Shown: positions 46,694 to 55,920, counted from the first letter of the stretch. The stretch is DNA of 64,000 nt from Streptomyces ficellus (GCF_009739905.1 NZ_CP034279.1:6324001-6388000), one strand, 5' to 3'. Notes: generated from the letters alone by a model not told the origin. Numbers and translations: made by a program.

Positions 46694-47407
46694 TCAGCGC
46701 CGGAAGCGCCCGAACTTCCGTGCTTGATCGGCCTGTTGGGCTTCCTTCACGTTGGCCGCGTAGTCGTCCACGTACTCCTGGCCGGAGAGGGCGAGGATCC
46801 GGTACATGATCTCGTCGGTGACGGCACGCAGCACCGCCTTGTCGTTCTCCATCCCCGCGTACCGGGAGAAGTCCAGGGGTTCGCCGAACCGGATCCGCAC
46901 CCGCTTGATCTTGGGCACGACCTGGCCGGGCGGCTGGATCTCGAAGGTCCCCACCATGGCGCACGGCACCACCGGGACACCCGCCCTCAGGGCCATCACC
47001 GCGACGCCGACCTTGCCCTTGTAGAGCCGCCCGTCGTGCGAGCGCGTGCCCTCCGGGTAGATCCCGAGCAGTTCACCCCTGCCCAGCACCCCGAGCCCCT
47101 CGCGGATCGCCGCCTGGCCGGCCTCCTTGCCGGAGCGGTCGACCGGGATCTGACCGGCACTGCGGAAGAACGCCGCGGTCAGACGGCCCTTGATCCCGGG
47201 GCCGGTGAAGTACTCCTGCTTCGCGAGGAAGGTGATGCGCCGCCGGAGCACGACCGGCATCAGGAAGTGGTCCGAGAAGGACAGGTGGTTGCCCGCCACG
47301 ATCGCGGCGCCGTCCTCGGGGATGTGCTCCAGCCCCTCGGTCCTCGGCCGGAACAACAGCCGCAGCACCGGCCCGAGGAGGACGTGCTTGAGCAGGTAGT
47401 AGAACAC
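46694..47407 (-). CDS. 1-Acyl-sn-glycerol-3-phosphate acyltransferase (PlsC-like)
   Basis: 237 residues. PlsC motifs: I NHLSFSD (40-46, His and Asp catalytic pair), II around FFRSAGQIPVDR, III GIYPEGTRSHDGRLYKGKVG (phosphate binding), IV VPVVPCAMVG. An N-terminal hydrophobic stretch LLKHVLLGPVLRLLF anchors it to the membrane. Makes phosphatidic acid or acylates a related lysolipid. ATG 47407. Region 47408-47567 upstream has GGATCGG-type short repeats and no gene. Confidence 0.9.
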   Translation of the reverse strand: MFYYLLKHVLLGPVLRLLFRPRTEGLEHIPEDGAAIVAGNHLSFSDHFLMPVVLRRRITFLAKQEYFTGPGIKGRLTAAFFRSAGQIPVDRSGKEAGQAAIREGLGVLGRGELLGIYPEGTRSHDGRLYKGKVGVAVMALRAGVPVVPCAMVGTFEIQPPGQVVPKIKRVRIRFGEPLDFSRYAGMENDKAVLRAVTDEIMYRILALSGQEYVDDYAANVKEAQQADQARKFGRFRR

Positions 47408-47567
47408 TCGCTGGCTCCCTACTGCACCGGATCGGCTCGGATCGGATCGGCTCTGTGCGTTTTACCAGGACACAAACCGGTTCGGAGGGGGATCAGTGTA
47501 GGTGCGCGTGTCGTGACCGGGAACCACGCGCGGTGATGGGCGGCCGGGATGCGGGCACAAGGTCCTC

Positions 47568-47963
47568 ATGACCGTACCCAAGAACAGCGTCCTGGTCCTG
47601 GACAGCGCCGAGCCCGAGGCCCTCGCGGAGTTCTACGCGGGACTCCTCGGCGCCCGCACCCGACGGGGGACCGACCCCGACTTCATCGAGGTGGCCGGCA
47701 ACGACGGCGTCCGCGTCGCCGTCCGCCGCGACCACGGCTACGCCCCGCCGAGCTGGCCCCGCCCCGACGACTCACAACAGGCCCACCTGCACATCCTGGT
47801 GGCCGAGGACGACATGGACGAGGCGGAGCGCGAGGCCGTCAGCCTCGGCGCCCGGCCGGTGGAGACCAGGGACAACTCCGGCCCCCGCGACGTGCGCACG
47901 TACGCCGACCCGGCCGGCCACTCCTTCTCCCTGGTCGCCAGGGAAGGCCGTTCCGCGATGTGA
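47568..47963 (+). CDS. VOC-superfamily protein
   Basis: 131 residues of the glyoxalase fold: VLVLDSAEPEALAEFYAGLL, then QQAHLHILVAEDDMDEAERE with His, and TYADPAGHSFSLVA. Many streptomycete homologues are of unknown function; glyoxalase or fosfomycin/bleomycin-resistance roles cannot be decided. ATG at 47568; 140 bases before ramC on the same strand, but a separate promoter for ramC is likely. Confidence 0.82.
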   Translation: MTVPKNSVLVLDSAEPEALAEFYAGLLGARTRRGTDPDFIEVAGNDGVRVAVRRDHGYAPPSWPRPDDSQQAHLHILVAEDDMDEAEREAVSLGARPVETRDNSGPRDVRTYADPAGHSFSLVAREGRSAM

Positions 47964-48103
47964 CTCCGGGGTCTCCCGGGGGGCGGCCCGAGGTTACTCG
48001 TGCGTTCCGCATGGCCGGTTGCTGACGGATGTGACTGTTGCCGCCCCCGCCGGGGGTGGCACCGTCTTCCCCGTCGTCATCGGTGCCGAGCGAGGGAGCA
48101 GGT

Positions 48104-50683
48104 GTGATCAAGGGCTACGCCGCCTTCTGCGACGCGGACCGCCACTTCTACGACGCGCCGTACCGGCTGTCCACGGAGGGCACCGACCGCAGGGGCGCGC
48201 AGTACGCGGCGGCACTGGCGCCCGTACCGGAAGGGTGGCACCGGCACCGCAGCGGTGACTGGCTGGCCCTGCGCCCCGTCGACCACGCGCTGCCCGCCCA
48301 GGGCTGGAAGATCCACGTGTCGGCCTGCCTGGACAACGCCGAACCGGTGCTGGAGCGGGTACGGGAGTACTGCCTCGCCCGCGGCGTCGCCTTCAAGTTC
48401 GTGCCGAGCCGCTACCTGCTGCACACCCGCAACGCCAAGTACGCCGACCGGGCCGCCAGCGGCAAGTTCATCACCGTCTACCCGGCGGATGACGAGCGGT
48501 GCCACCGGATCGCCGACGACCTGGCCGCGCTCCTGGCCGGCGAGCCCGGCCCGTACATCCTCAGCGACCTCCGCTGGGGCCAGGGCCCGGTGCACGTCCG
48601 CTACGGCAGCTTCACCCGGCGGCACTGCTACGGCGAGAACGGCGAACTGTGCCCGGCCGTCGAGCGCCCCGACGGGCGGCTCGTCCCCGACCTGCGCGGC
48701 CCCGTCTTCCAGATACCCGACTGGATCGACCCGCCCGCCTTCCTCCGCCCCCACCTCGACGCACGCGCCGCCGTCACGGTCACCGACCTCCCGTACACCG
48801 TCGACAGCGCCCTGCACTTCTCCAACGGCGGCGGGGTGTACGTCGGCCACGACCGCCGCACCGGCGAGAAGGTCGTCCTCAAGGAGGCGCGCCCGCACGC
48901 CGGCCTGGCCGCCGACGGAGCCGACGCGGTGACCCGGCTGCGCCGCGAGCAGACCGCCCTGGAACGGCTCGCCGGACTGCCGTACACCCCCGAGGTCAAG
49001 GGCACGTTCGTCGTCGGCGACCACCACTTCCTGGCGATGGAGTTCCTGGAGGGCAAGCCCCTCAACACCTTCTTCGCCCGCCGCCACCCCCTCATCGAGG
49101 CCGACCCGACACCCGAGTCCCTCGCCGACTACACCGCGTGGGCGCTGCGGATCCACCGGCTCGTCGAGGAGGCCGTCGACGCCGTGCACGCCCGGGGCGT
49201 CGTCTTCAACGACCTGCACCTGTTCAACATCATGGTGTCCGAGGACGAGACGTCCGTGGCGCTCCTCGACTTCGAGGCCGCCGCCCACATCGACGAGGGA
49301 CGGCGCCAGACCGTCGCCAACCCGGCGTTCGTCGCCCCGCCCGACCGGCGCGGCTTCGCCGTCGACCGGTACGCCCTCGCCTGCCTGCGCATCGCCCTGT
49401 TCCTCCCGCTGACCAGCCTCTTCCCGCTGGACCCGGGGAAGGCGAGGCACCTGGCCGACATCGCCGCCGAGCAGTTCCCGGTGCCGCGCGCCTTCCTCGA
49501 CGAGGCGGTCGCCGAGATCGCCGGAGAGTCCGCGAGCGGCCCCTACCTGCCCGTCGAACCCGGCGACTGGCCGCACAGCCGCGATTCCATGGCACGCGCC
49601 GTGCTGACCTCCGCCACACCGGAGCGCGAGGACCGGTACTTCCCCGGGGACATCGCCCAGTTCGCCTCCGCGGGCGGCGGACTGACCTTCGGCTACGGCA
49701 CCGCCGGCGTCCTGTACGCCCTCGCCGAGACGGGCGCGCAACCCTGCGCGGAGGCCGAGGAGTGGCTGCTGCGCCGCACCAAGGAACCCGAGTCCGGCAC
49801 CCCCGTCGGCTTCTACGACGGCCTCGCCGGCGTCGCCTGGGCCCTCGACCGCCTCGGCCACCCCGAACGCGCCCTGGAACTGGCCGAACTGACCCTCCGG
49901 CGGCCCTGGGAGGACATCGCGCCCGACCTGCACAGCGGGCTCGCGGGCGTCGGCCTCGCCCTGGACGCGCTCGGCATGCGCGACGCCGCCCTGCGCTGCG
50001 CGGACCTCGTCGCCGGCGCCCTCCCCGGCATCTCCCGCGCCGGACTGCTGTACGGCGCGTCCGGCCCCGCGCTGCTCTTCCTCCGGCTGTACGAACGCAC
50101 CGGCGACAGCGGCCTGCTCGACCTGGCCGCCGACGCGCTGCGGCGCGACCTCGACCGGTGCGTCACCAGCGCGGGCGGCACCCTCCAGGTCGATGAGGGA
50201 TGGCGGACCATGCCGTACCTCGGCGCCGGGAGCGTCGGCATCGGCATGGTGCTCGACGACTACGCCGCCCACCGCGAGGACGCCGCCTTCGACCGCGCCC
50301 GGCGCGACATCGTCCGGGCCGCCCAGGCCACGTTCTACGCCCAGCCCGGGCTGTTCCGGGGCGCGGCCGGCATGGTGCTGCACCTGAGCCGCACCACCGC
50401 GCCCGGCCCGGGCACCGGCCCCTCCGACGTACGGCGCCAGATCGACGCCCTCGCCCGGCACGCCGTGCCGTACCAGGGCCATCTGGCCTTCCCCGGCGAG
50501 CAGATGATGCGGCTGTCCATGGACCTCGCCACGGGCACCGCGGGCTGTCTGCTCGCCCTCGGCAGCGCCGCGTCCGACGGACACGCGCACCTGCCGTTCC
50601 TCCCGCCGCTCCGGCGGCCCACGAGCCGGCCCCATCCAGGGGCCGTGACCAAGCACACCGTCCCCATGAAGGAAAGGAACTGA
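48104..50683 (+). CDS. ramC: Class III lanthionine synthetase RamC (AmfT-like)
   Basis: 859 residues, three parts: N-terminal lyase (about 1-215; AALAPVPEGWHRHRSGDW, YLLHTRNAKYADRAASGKFI), Ser/Thr kinase-like domain (about 240-500; Lys260 in VVLKEARPH, catalytic loop FNDLHLFNIM with Asp370, DFE at 389-391), and LanC-like cyclase (about 530-850; YDGLAGVAWALDRLG, LHSGLAGVGLALDALG, GASGPALLFLRLYERTG). The zinc Cys-Cys-His set of true LanC is absent, as in RamC and AmfT. It phosphorylates and eliminates Ser in RamS and closes the rings. GTG 48104 has GAGGGAGCAGGT before it. ramS starts two bases after its stop. Confidence 0.95.
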   Translation: MIKGYAAFCDADRHFYDAPYRLSTEGTDRRGAQYAAALAPVPEGWHRHRSGDWLALRPVDHALPAQGWKIHVSACLDNAEPVLERVREYCLARGVAFKFVPSRYLLHTRNAKYADRAASGKFITVYPADDERCHRIADDLAALLAGEPGPYILSDLRWGQGPVHVRYGSFTRRHCYGENGELCPAVERPDGRLVPDLRGPVFQIPDWIDPPAFLRPHLDARAAVTVTDLPYTVDSALHFSNGGGVYVGHDRRTGEKVVLKEARPHAGLAADGADAVTRLRREQTALERLAGLPYTPEVKGTFVVGDHHFLAMEFLEGKPLNTFFARRHPLIEADPTPESLADYTAWALRIHRLVEEAVDAVHARGVVFNDLHLFNIMVSEDETSVALLDFEAAAHIDEGRRQTVANPAFVAPPDRRGFAVDRYALACLRIALFLPLTSLFPLDPGKARHLADIAAEQFPVPRAFLDEAVAEIAGESASGPYLPVEPGDWPHSRDSMARAVLTSATPEREDRYFPGDIAQFASAGGGLTFGYGTAGVLYALAETGAQPCAEAEEWLLRRTKEPESGTPVGFYDGLAGVAWALDRLGHPERALELAELTLRRPWEDIAPDLHSGLAGVGLALDALGMRDAALRCADLVAGALPGISRAGLLYGASGPALLFLRLYERTGDSGLLDLAADALRRDLDRCVTSAGGTLQVDEGWRTMPYLGAGSVGIGMVLDDYAAHREDAAFDRARRDIVRAAQATFYAQPGLFRGAAGMVLHLSRTTAPGPGTGPSDVRRQIDALARHAVPYQGHLAFPGEQMMRLSMDLATGTAGCLLALGSAASDGHAHLPFLPPLRRPTSRPHPGAVTKHTVPMKERN

Positions 50684-50685
50684 TC

Positions 50686-50814
50686 ATGTCGCTTCTCGAC
50701 CTGCAGTCGATGGAGACCCCGAAGGAAGAGGCCACGGGCGACGTCGCCACGGGCAGCCGCGCGAGCCTCCTGCTCTGCGGCGACAGCAGCCTGAGCGTCA
50801 CCACCTGTAACTGA
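50686..50814 (+). CDS. ramS: SapB lanthipeptide precursor RamS
   Basis: 42-residue prepeptide. Leader MSLLDLQSMETPKEEATGDV plus Ala has the class III LLDLQ-type box; the 21-residue core begins TGSRASLLLCGDSSL and ends with SVTTCN. Two Ser-x3-Cys units (S-LLL-C and S-VTT-C) form the two lanthionine rings; remaining Ser give dehydroalanine. From memory the core differs from S. coelicolor SapB by one conservative change (Val for Ile). The mature amphiphile lowers surface tension so aerial hyphae can rise. ATG has GGAAAGGA upstream. It was found by reading the ramC-ramA gap. Confidence 0.96.
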   Translation: MSLLDLQSMETPKEEATGDVATGSRASLLLCGDSSLSVTTCN

Positions 50815-50957
50815 CCCGCCCGGTCGCGCGGTGCCGAACGCGCGCGGCCGTACGGATCACCCGGTCCCGGGCGGCTCACCCCGCCCGGGGCCGTTCCCGT
50901 CTCCGCCCGGGACCGTGTCCCCGCCCCCGCTCCGTCCCGAGGAGGGCACCGCTCCCC

Positions 50958-52772
50958 ATGACCTCCGCGCCGCACCCGGAAGCCACCCCCCGACCGCCCG
51001 CGCCACCGCCGCCCCCCACGGCCGAGGCACCGGCCCCGGCACCCGGCCCCGGCCCCGCCGGAACGCAACCTCGGGGAGCGGACCGCGTGCTGCGGGGCGC
51101 CGTCCGGCACAGCGGCGGACGCGCCGCGGCCGTACTGCTCTGCTCCCTGGCCGCCGCGCTGGCCGCCCTCGCCGAACCCGCCGTCCTCGGGCGCAGCCTC
51201 GACCTGCTGCTCGCCGGCTCGCCCGACGCACCCCGCTGGGTCGCCCTGTGCACCACGCTGATCGCCGCCGAGGTGGCCCTCGACGCCCTGGTGGCCCTGC
51301 TGACCGGCACCACCAACGCCCGCACCACCGCCTGGCTCCGGCACCGCGCCCTCGGCCGGCTGCTCACCGCCTCCCCCCACCACGCGGCGGCCCGCTTCGC
51401 CCCCGGCGACCTGGCCACCCGGCTCACCGCCAACGCCACCGATGCCGGCACGTTCCCCGCGACCGCCGCGGCCGCGCTCGCCACGGTCGTCCCACCGCTC
51501 GGCGCCCTGGCCGCCCTGCTCCTGATCGACCTGTGGACCGCGGCGGCGTTCCTGGCCGGGGTCCCGCTGCTCGTGCTGCTCCTGAGGGCCTTCGCCCGCA
51601 GCTCGTCCGACACCGTCTCCCGCTACCAGCGCGTGCAGGCGGCCATGGCGGACCGGCTCGTCGAGGCCCTGTCCGGCGCCCGGACGATCGCCGCCGCCGG
51701 CACCACCGCGCGCGAACAGCGGCGCGTCCTCGCCCCCCTGCCCGAACTCGCCGCCGAGGGAAGGACGATGTGGCTCGTCCACGGCCGGGCCGTCGCCCGC
51801 AGCAGCGTCCTCATGCCGCTGCTGGTGTGCGTCGTCCTCGCTGTCGGCGGCGCCCGGCTGGCCTCCGGCGACCTGGGCGTCGGCGAACTGGTGGCGGCCT
51901 CGCGGTACGCCGCGCTCGCCGCGGGCGTCGGCGCGGTCGCCTCGGCCCTCGGCGCCCTGGTCCGCGGCCGCGCCGCCGCCCGCCGCACCGGCGAGCTCCT
52001 CGCCCTGACGGCGGTCCCGCACGGCCGTCAGGCCCTCCCCGCCGGCGGCACGGGCACCCTCGAACTGCGTGACGTCACGGTCGTGCGCGACGGCACGGCC
52101 GTGCTGAGCGGCGTCGACCTGCGGGTGCCCGGCGGGGCGACGGCCGCCGTGGTCGGCCGGTCCGGCGCGGGCAAGTCCCTGCTCGCGGCCGTCGCGGGCC
52201 GGCTCGCCGACCCCGACGACGGGTGCGTCCTGCTCGACGGCGTACGCCTGGACCGCCTCGCCCCGCGGGAGTTGCGCCGCGAGGTGGGGTACGCCTTCAG
52301 CCGGCCCGCCCTGTTCGGCACGACCGTGGGCGAGGCCATCGCGTTCGGCGCCGACCCGGCGGGCCCGGCCGCGGTGCGGGACGCCGCGCGGGCGGCCGGC
52401 GCGGACGGGTTCGTCGAACGGCTCCCCGACGGCTACGACACGCGCCTTTCCGACGCCCCGCTCTCGGGCGGCGAGTTCCAGCGGCTCGGGCTCGCCCGGG
52501 CGTTCGCCCACGCGGGGCGGCTGCTGATCCTCGACGACGCCATGTCCGGCCTGGACACGGTCACCCAGCGGCAGGTCGAGCGGGCACTGACCGAGGACGT
52601 CCGGCCGGGCACCCGGCTCGTCGTCGCCCACCGGCTGTCCTCCGCCGCCCGGGCGGACCTGGTGGTCTGGCTGGAGGAGGGCCGGGTGCGCGCCGTCGGG
52701 CCGCACCGGACGCTGTGGCGGGACCCCGCCTACCGGGCCGTGTTCGCCCCGCCCGGCACGGAGGACGCATGA
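50958..52772 (+). CDS. ramA: ABC exporter RamA (membrane plus ATPase domains)
   Basis: 604 residues. Pro/Ala-rich N-terminus (about 1-40), six-helix ABC exporter domain (about 50-340; AVLLCSLAAALAALAEPAVL, TVVPPLGALAALLLIDLWTA, LMPLLVCVVLAVGGARLASG) and ATPase domain: Walker A GRSGAGKS, signature LSGGEFQRLGLARA, Walker B LLILDDAMSGLD (Asp where the catalytic Glu is usual), switch VAHRLSS. The weakened Walker B suggests an asymmetric heterodimer with RamB. Exports SapB or its precursor. ATG 50958 after a 143-base gap following ramS. Confidence 0.93.
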   Translation: MTSAPHPEATPRPPAPPPPPTAEAPAPAPGPGPAGTQPRGADRVLRGAVRHSGGRAAAVLLCSLAAALAALAEPAVLGRSLDLLLAGSPDAPRWVALCTTLIAAEVALDALVALLTGTTNARTTAWLRHRALGRLLTASPHHAAARFAPGDLATRLTANATDAGTFPATAAAALATVVPPLGALAALLLIDLWTAAAFLAGVPLLVLLLRAFARSSSDTVSRYQRVQAAMADRLVEALSGARTIAAAGTTAREQRRVLAPLPELAAEGRTMWLVHGRAVARSSVLMPLLVCVVLAVGGARLASGDLGVGELVAASRYAALAAGVGAVASALGALVRGRAAARRTGELLALTAVPHGRQALPAGGTGTLELRDVTVVRDGTAVLSGVDLRVPGGATAAVVGRSGAGKSLLAAVAGRLADPDDGCVLLDGVRLDRLAPRELRREVGYAFSRPALFGTTVGEAIAFGADPAGPAAVRDAARAAGADGFVERLPDGYDTRLSDAPLSGGEFQRLGLARAFAHAGRLLILDDAMSGLDTVTQRQVERALTEDVRPGTRLVVAHRLSSAARADLVVWLEEGRVRAVGPHRTLWRDPAYRAVFAPPGTEDA

Positions 52773-54469
52773 CGGCGCGCCCGGTCCTGGCCCAGGGGCG
52801 GACCTTCCTGCTGCGGCGCAGGCGCGACCTGCTGCGCCTGGCCGGCTGGTCCCTGCTGGAGTCCGCCCACACCTTCCTCGGCGGCTACGGCGTCGCCCGT
52901 GCCCTGGACGACGGGTTCCTCGCCGGGCGCACCGGCTCCGGACTGCTGTGGCTGGCCGTGGCCGCCGCCGGGACCCTGCTCGGCGGGCTCGCCGTACGCG
53001 GCGTGTTCGGCGGGCTCGCGGGCCTGGTCGAGCCGCTGCGCGACGGCCTGGTCCGGCGGGCCGTGTCGCAGTCCCTCGCGACGGCGGTGGCGGACCCGGC
53101 GCGCGCCGAGGGCGAGGCGGGCAGCAGGGCCGTCTCCCGGCTCACCCACCAGACCGAGATCGCCCGCGACAGCTTCGCCGGGCTCGTCCTGACCGCCCGG
53201 TCCTTCGTCTTCACCGCCCTGGGCGCGCTGGCCGGCCTGGCCTCCCTGGAACCCGCGCTGACCCTGGTCGTCCTGCCGCCGCTGCTGCTGGGCCTGGGGC
53301 TGTTCCTCGCCACGCTGGCGCCCATGGCCGCCGTGCAGCGGGCGTTCCTCGACGCCGACGAGGCGCTGGCGGAGCGGGTCGGCGCCGTCGGCGCGGGCCT
53401 GCGGGACGTCGTCGCGTGCGGGGGCGAGCGGTACGCGGCCGCCGAGACCGGCCGGCTGATCGACGCGGGGGCCCGGCTCTCGCGGCGCCTGGCGCGATGG
53501 GCGGCCGTGCGCACGCTCGCCCTGGGCGCGGCGGGCCGCCTCCCGGTCGTCGCGCTGCTGCTGGCGACCCCGTGGCTGCTGCGCGGCGGGGTCACCGCGG
53601 GCACCCTGCTCGGCGCCCTCACCTACCTCGTCCAGGCGCTGCTGCCGGCCCTGGACGCGCTGATGACCGCGCTCGGGGCGGCCGGGACGCGGCTCCTCGT
53701 GGTCCTGGAGCGGTTCACCGGCGACGCGCCCGCCCCGCCCCCGGCGCCCGCCGCCGCCCCCGCCCTCCCCGGGCCCCGCCACCTCGCGCGGCCCGCCGCC
53801 GAACTGCGGGGCGTGACCTTCGCGTACGGCCCCGGGGCGAAGCCCGTACTGGACGGCCTCGACCTGGTCGTCGAACCGGGGGAGCACCTCGCGGTGGTGG
53901 GCCCGAGCGGTATCGGCAAGTCGACCCTGACCGGGCTCCTCGCCGGGCTCCTCGCGCCGAGCACCGGCACGGTCACGGTGGCCGGCGCGGTCGCGCTGCT
54001 GCCCCAGCAGGCGTACGTCTTCACCGGTACCGTCCTCGACAACCTGCGCTACCTGCGCCCCGACGCCACCCCGGCCGAGGTCCGCCGGGCGGTCGACGCG
54101 CTCGGGCTCGCCCCCCTCGTCCGGCGGCTCGGCGGCCCGGACGCGGTGATCGACCCGCGCCGGCTGTCGCACGGTGAGCGCCAGAGGCTGGCGCTCGGCC
54201 GCGCCTACCTGTCGCCCGCCCCCCTCCTCCTGCTGGACGAGGCCACCTGCCACCTGGACCCCGCCACCGAGGAGCACGCCGAGCGCGCGCTGGCCGCCCG
54301 CCCCGGCACGCTCGTCGTGGTCGCCCACCGCATCACGTCCGCCGTACGGGCCGACCGGGTGCTGGTCCTGGACGGCGACCGGGCCCAGTGCGCCCCGCAC
54401 GGCGAGCTGCTGGAGCGGTCCGGCCTGTACCGGGACCTCGCCGGGCTGTGGCGGCCCGGCGCTGCCTGA
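52769..54469 (+). CDS. ramB: ABC exporter RamB (partner of RamA)
   Basis: 566 residues. Six-helix exporter domain (about 20-310; LLWLAVAAAGTLLGGLAVRG, FVFTALGALAGLASLEPALT, LPVVALLLATPWLLRGGVTA) then ATPase: Walker A GPSGIGKST, Q-loop LLPQQAYVFTGTVLDN, signature LSHGERQRLALGRA (His for Gly), Walker B LLLLDEATCHLD with intact Glu, VAHRITS. Complementary defects in RamA and RamB fit one working and one degenerate ATP site. ATG overlaps the ramA stop (ATGA). Confidence 0.94.
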   Translation: MTARPVLAQGRTFLLRRRRDLLRLAGWSLLESAHTFLGGYGVARALDDGFLAGRTGSGLLWLAVAAAGTLLGGLAVRGVFGGLAGLVEPLRDGLVRRAVSQSLATAVADPARAEGEAGSRAVSRLTHQTEIARDSFAGLVLTARSFVFTALGALAGLASLEPALTLVVLPPLLLGLGLFLATLAPMAAVQRAFLDADEALAERVGAVGAGLRDVVACGGERYAAAETGRLIDAGARLSRRLARWAAVRTLALGAAGRLPVVALLLATPWLLRGGVTAGTLLGALTYLVQALLPALDALMTALGAAGTRLLVVLERFTGDAPAPPPAPAAAPALPGPRHLARPAAELRGVTFAYGPGAKPVLDGLDLVVEPGEHLAVVGPSGIGKSTLTGLLAGLLAPSTGTVTVAGAVALLPQQAYVFTGTVLDNLRYLRPDATPAEVRRAVDALGLAPLVRRLGGPDAVIDPRRLSHGERQRLALGRAYLSPAPLLLLDEATCHLDPATEEHAERALAARPGTLVVVAHRITSAVRADRVLVLDGDRAQCAPHGELLERSGLYRDLAGLWRPGAA

Positions 54470-54506
54470 TCGCAGGGCTCCCTCACACCCATCCCGCGCC
54501 CTGCGA
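54470..54506. terminator. Bidirectional hairpin between ramB and ramR
   Basis: Arms TCGCAGGGC (54470-54478) and GCCCTGCGA (54498-54506); the loop contains the ramR stop codon. It starts right after the ramB TGA. Confidence 0.65.
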
Positions 54507-55091
54507 TATACGGATCGCGTCTATTCGGTTGCGGGCGCCGACCTTGCGGGTGGCCGAGGCCATGTAGTTGCGCACCGTCCCGTTCGACAGGTGCAGGCCC
54601 CGCGCTATCTCCGCGATCGACTCGCCCTCCGCCGCCCGGGCCAGCACGCTCAGCTCCCGCGCGGTGAGCGGCATCCGGGACGCCTCCAGAAAGCCGAAGG
54701 CGAGCGACTCGTCCACGAACCGCTCGCCCTCGGCGACCTTGTGGATGCCCCGCACCAGCCGGTGCGGGGAGCCGTGCTTGTCGACGAACCCCAGCGCCCT
54801 CGCCTCGAACGCCCGGCGCAGCGCCCCGGGCCGTCCGGCCGACGCCAGGACCAGCAGCGCCGTGCGCGCGCCCAGCAGCTCCCGGTCGGCCCCCGCCTCG
54901 CCGTCCAGGAGAGCCCCCGCCCCCGGACAGTCGAGGTCGACCACGCACACGTCCGGCCGTAACGACTCGGCGTGGCGGTTGGCGGCGCGCCAGCCCGCCG
55001 AGAACACGTCGAACGCCCCCTCGGTCCTCAGCAGTGCCTCCAGCGCGGATCTCAGCAGACCGACGCTGTGCAGTACGAGCACTCTGGTCAT
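54483..55091 (-). CDS. ramR: Orphan response regulator RamR
   Basis: 202 residues. Degenerate receiver domain (about 1-115; VLVLHSVGLLRSALEALL, VCVVDLDCPGAGALLDGE, ALGFVDKHGSPHRLVRGI) and LuxR-type helix-turn-helix (about 135-195; LTARELSVLARAAEGESIAE and NGTVRNYMASATRKVGARNR). The receiver start has HSVG where typical ones have DDH, so phosphorylation control is doubtful, as known for RamR. It activates the ramC promoter. No sensor kinase is adjacent. Convergent with ramB, the same layout as in S. coelicolor. Confidence 0.94.
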   Translation of the reverse strand: MTRVLVLHSVGLLRSALEALLRTEGAFDVFSAGWRAANRHAESLRPDVCVVDLDCPGAGALLDGEAGADRELLGARTALLVLASAGRPGALRRAFEARALGFVDKHGSPHRLVRGIHKVAEGERFVDESLAFGFLEASRMPLTARELSVLARAAEGESIAEIARGLHLSNGTVRNYMASATRKVGARNRIDAIRISQGAGWV

Positions 55092-55369
55092 GGCCCATCC
55101 CCTCCCTGTCGTCCGTCCGGCCGATCACACCGGGCATCCGTATGGTCACCCATCCGGCTTCCCCGGGCGGCGGAACTGGAACATCGCCCCGTTACGTGAA
55201 GGGGCGCGTCTCCTTGTGAGTGAGCGCCCCCCGTGCGCCGGGGGTGCGCGTGTGTGCGCCCCTGGGGCGGAGAGCCGGCGGTGCGGGGGTCACGTGGTGG
55301 GAACGGGGGCGTCCCGTGAAAATGACGGGGTACGTGGTGGTCCTCCGTACGCCCAGGAGGTGGAGCCCG
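55092..55369. other. Intergenic region with alternating GC stems
   Basis: No gene seen. CGCCCC (55185-55190) can pair with GGGGCG (55201-55206), which can instead pair with GCGCCCC (55224-55230), giving mutually exclusive hairpins; CGCCCC-TG-GGGCG follows near 55257. Both ramR (minus) and DUF6098 (plus) start from this gap. Confidence 0.4.
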
Positions 55370-55840
55370 ATGACGCAGACGACCCCCAGGACACCGGCCC
55401 CCGACGGGGAGGCCGACCTGCCCACGGTCGCCTCCCTGCGGGAGCTGGAGGAACTGGTGGTGCGCCGCGGGCCGCTCTACGTCCGCTGGTCCCGTGGCCC
55501 GGCCCGTGACCTGGGCCGGACCCGCAGCGTCGACGAACTCACCGGCATCCCCATGCCCGGCCTGTCCGCGAACCCCCTCGAGGTGGAGGAGTGGTGGGGC
55601 GACCGTTCCCTGCGGCTGTGGGTGGCGCGCCGGCTGTACGACTACTGCCATCTGCGGCGGGACCGGGACGGCGACGTACGCCCCTGGACCCTGCGCGGCC
55701 GCGAGGTCGGCCGTGGCCCGGACAACGAGCCGCTCGTCCGCGACATCGAACCGGTCAGCTGGATCGACCTGGCCGTCATGGCCGAGGCCGAGGCGGAGGT
55801 GGCCCGCCAGCGACGCCCCTGGGGCCCCATGCGCCGCTGA
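55370..55840 (+). CDS. DUF6098 family protein
   Basis: 156 residues. Matches a streptomycete protein family with SLRELEELVVRRGPLYVRWS, RSVDELTGIPMPGLSANPLE and LWVARRLYDYCHLRRDRDGD; no enzyme motif. Soluble, acidic near the end. Function unknown. ATG 55370 has AGGAGG upstream; the frame is open to 55220 but that part is in the stem-rich region. Next gene on the same strand is an APC permease 80 bases on. Confidence 0.78.
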   Translation: MTQTTPRTPAPDGEADLPTVASLRELEELVVRRGPLYVRWSRGPARDLGRTRSVDELTGIPMPGLSANPLEVEEWWGDRSLRLWVARRLYDYCHLRRDRDGDVRPWTLRGREVGRGPDNEPLVRDIEPVSWIDLAVMAEAEAEVARQRRPWGPMRR

Positions 55841-55920
55841 CCGCACCCACCGGCCGGCCGCACCCCGCAACCGGTCGCGGGGCGGGGCTGCGACCGCGTT
55901 TCCGGGGAAGGAGGTGCGGC

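Noticed and set aside
47420..47455. GGATCGG short repeats before plsC
   Set aside because: Only a few imperfect copies; no operator symmetry and too short for a tandem array.
47964..48103. RamR binding repeats before ramC
   Set aside because: I looked for the expected direct repeats but could not place them with confidence.
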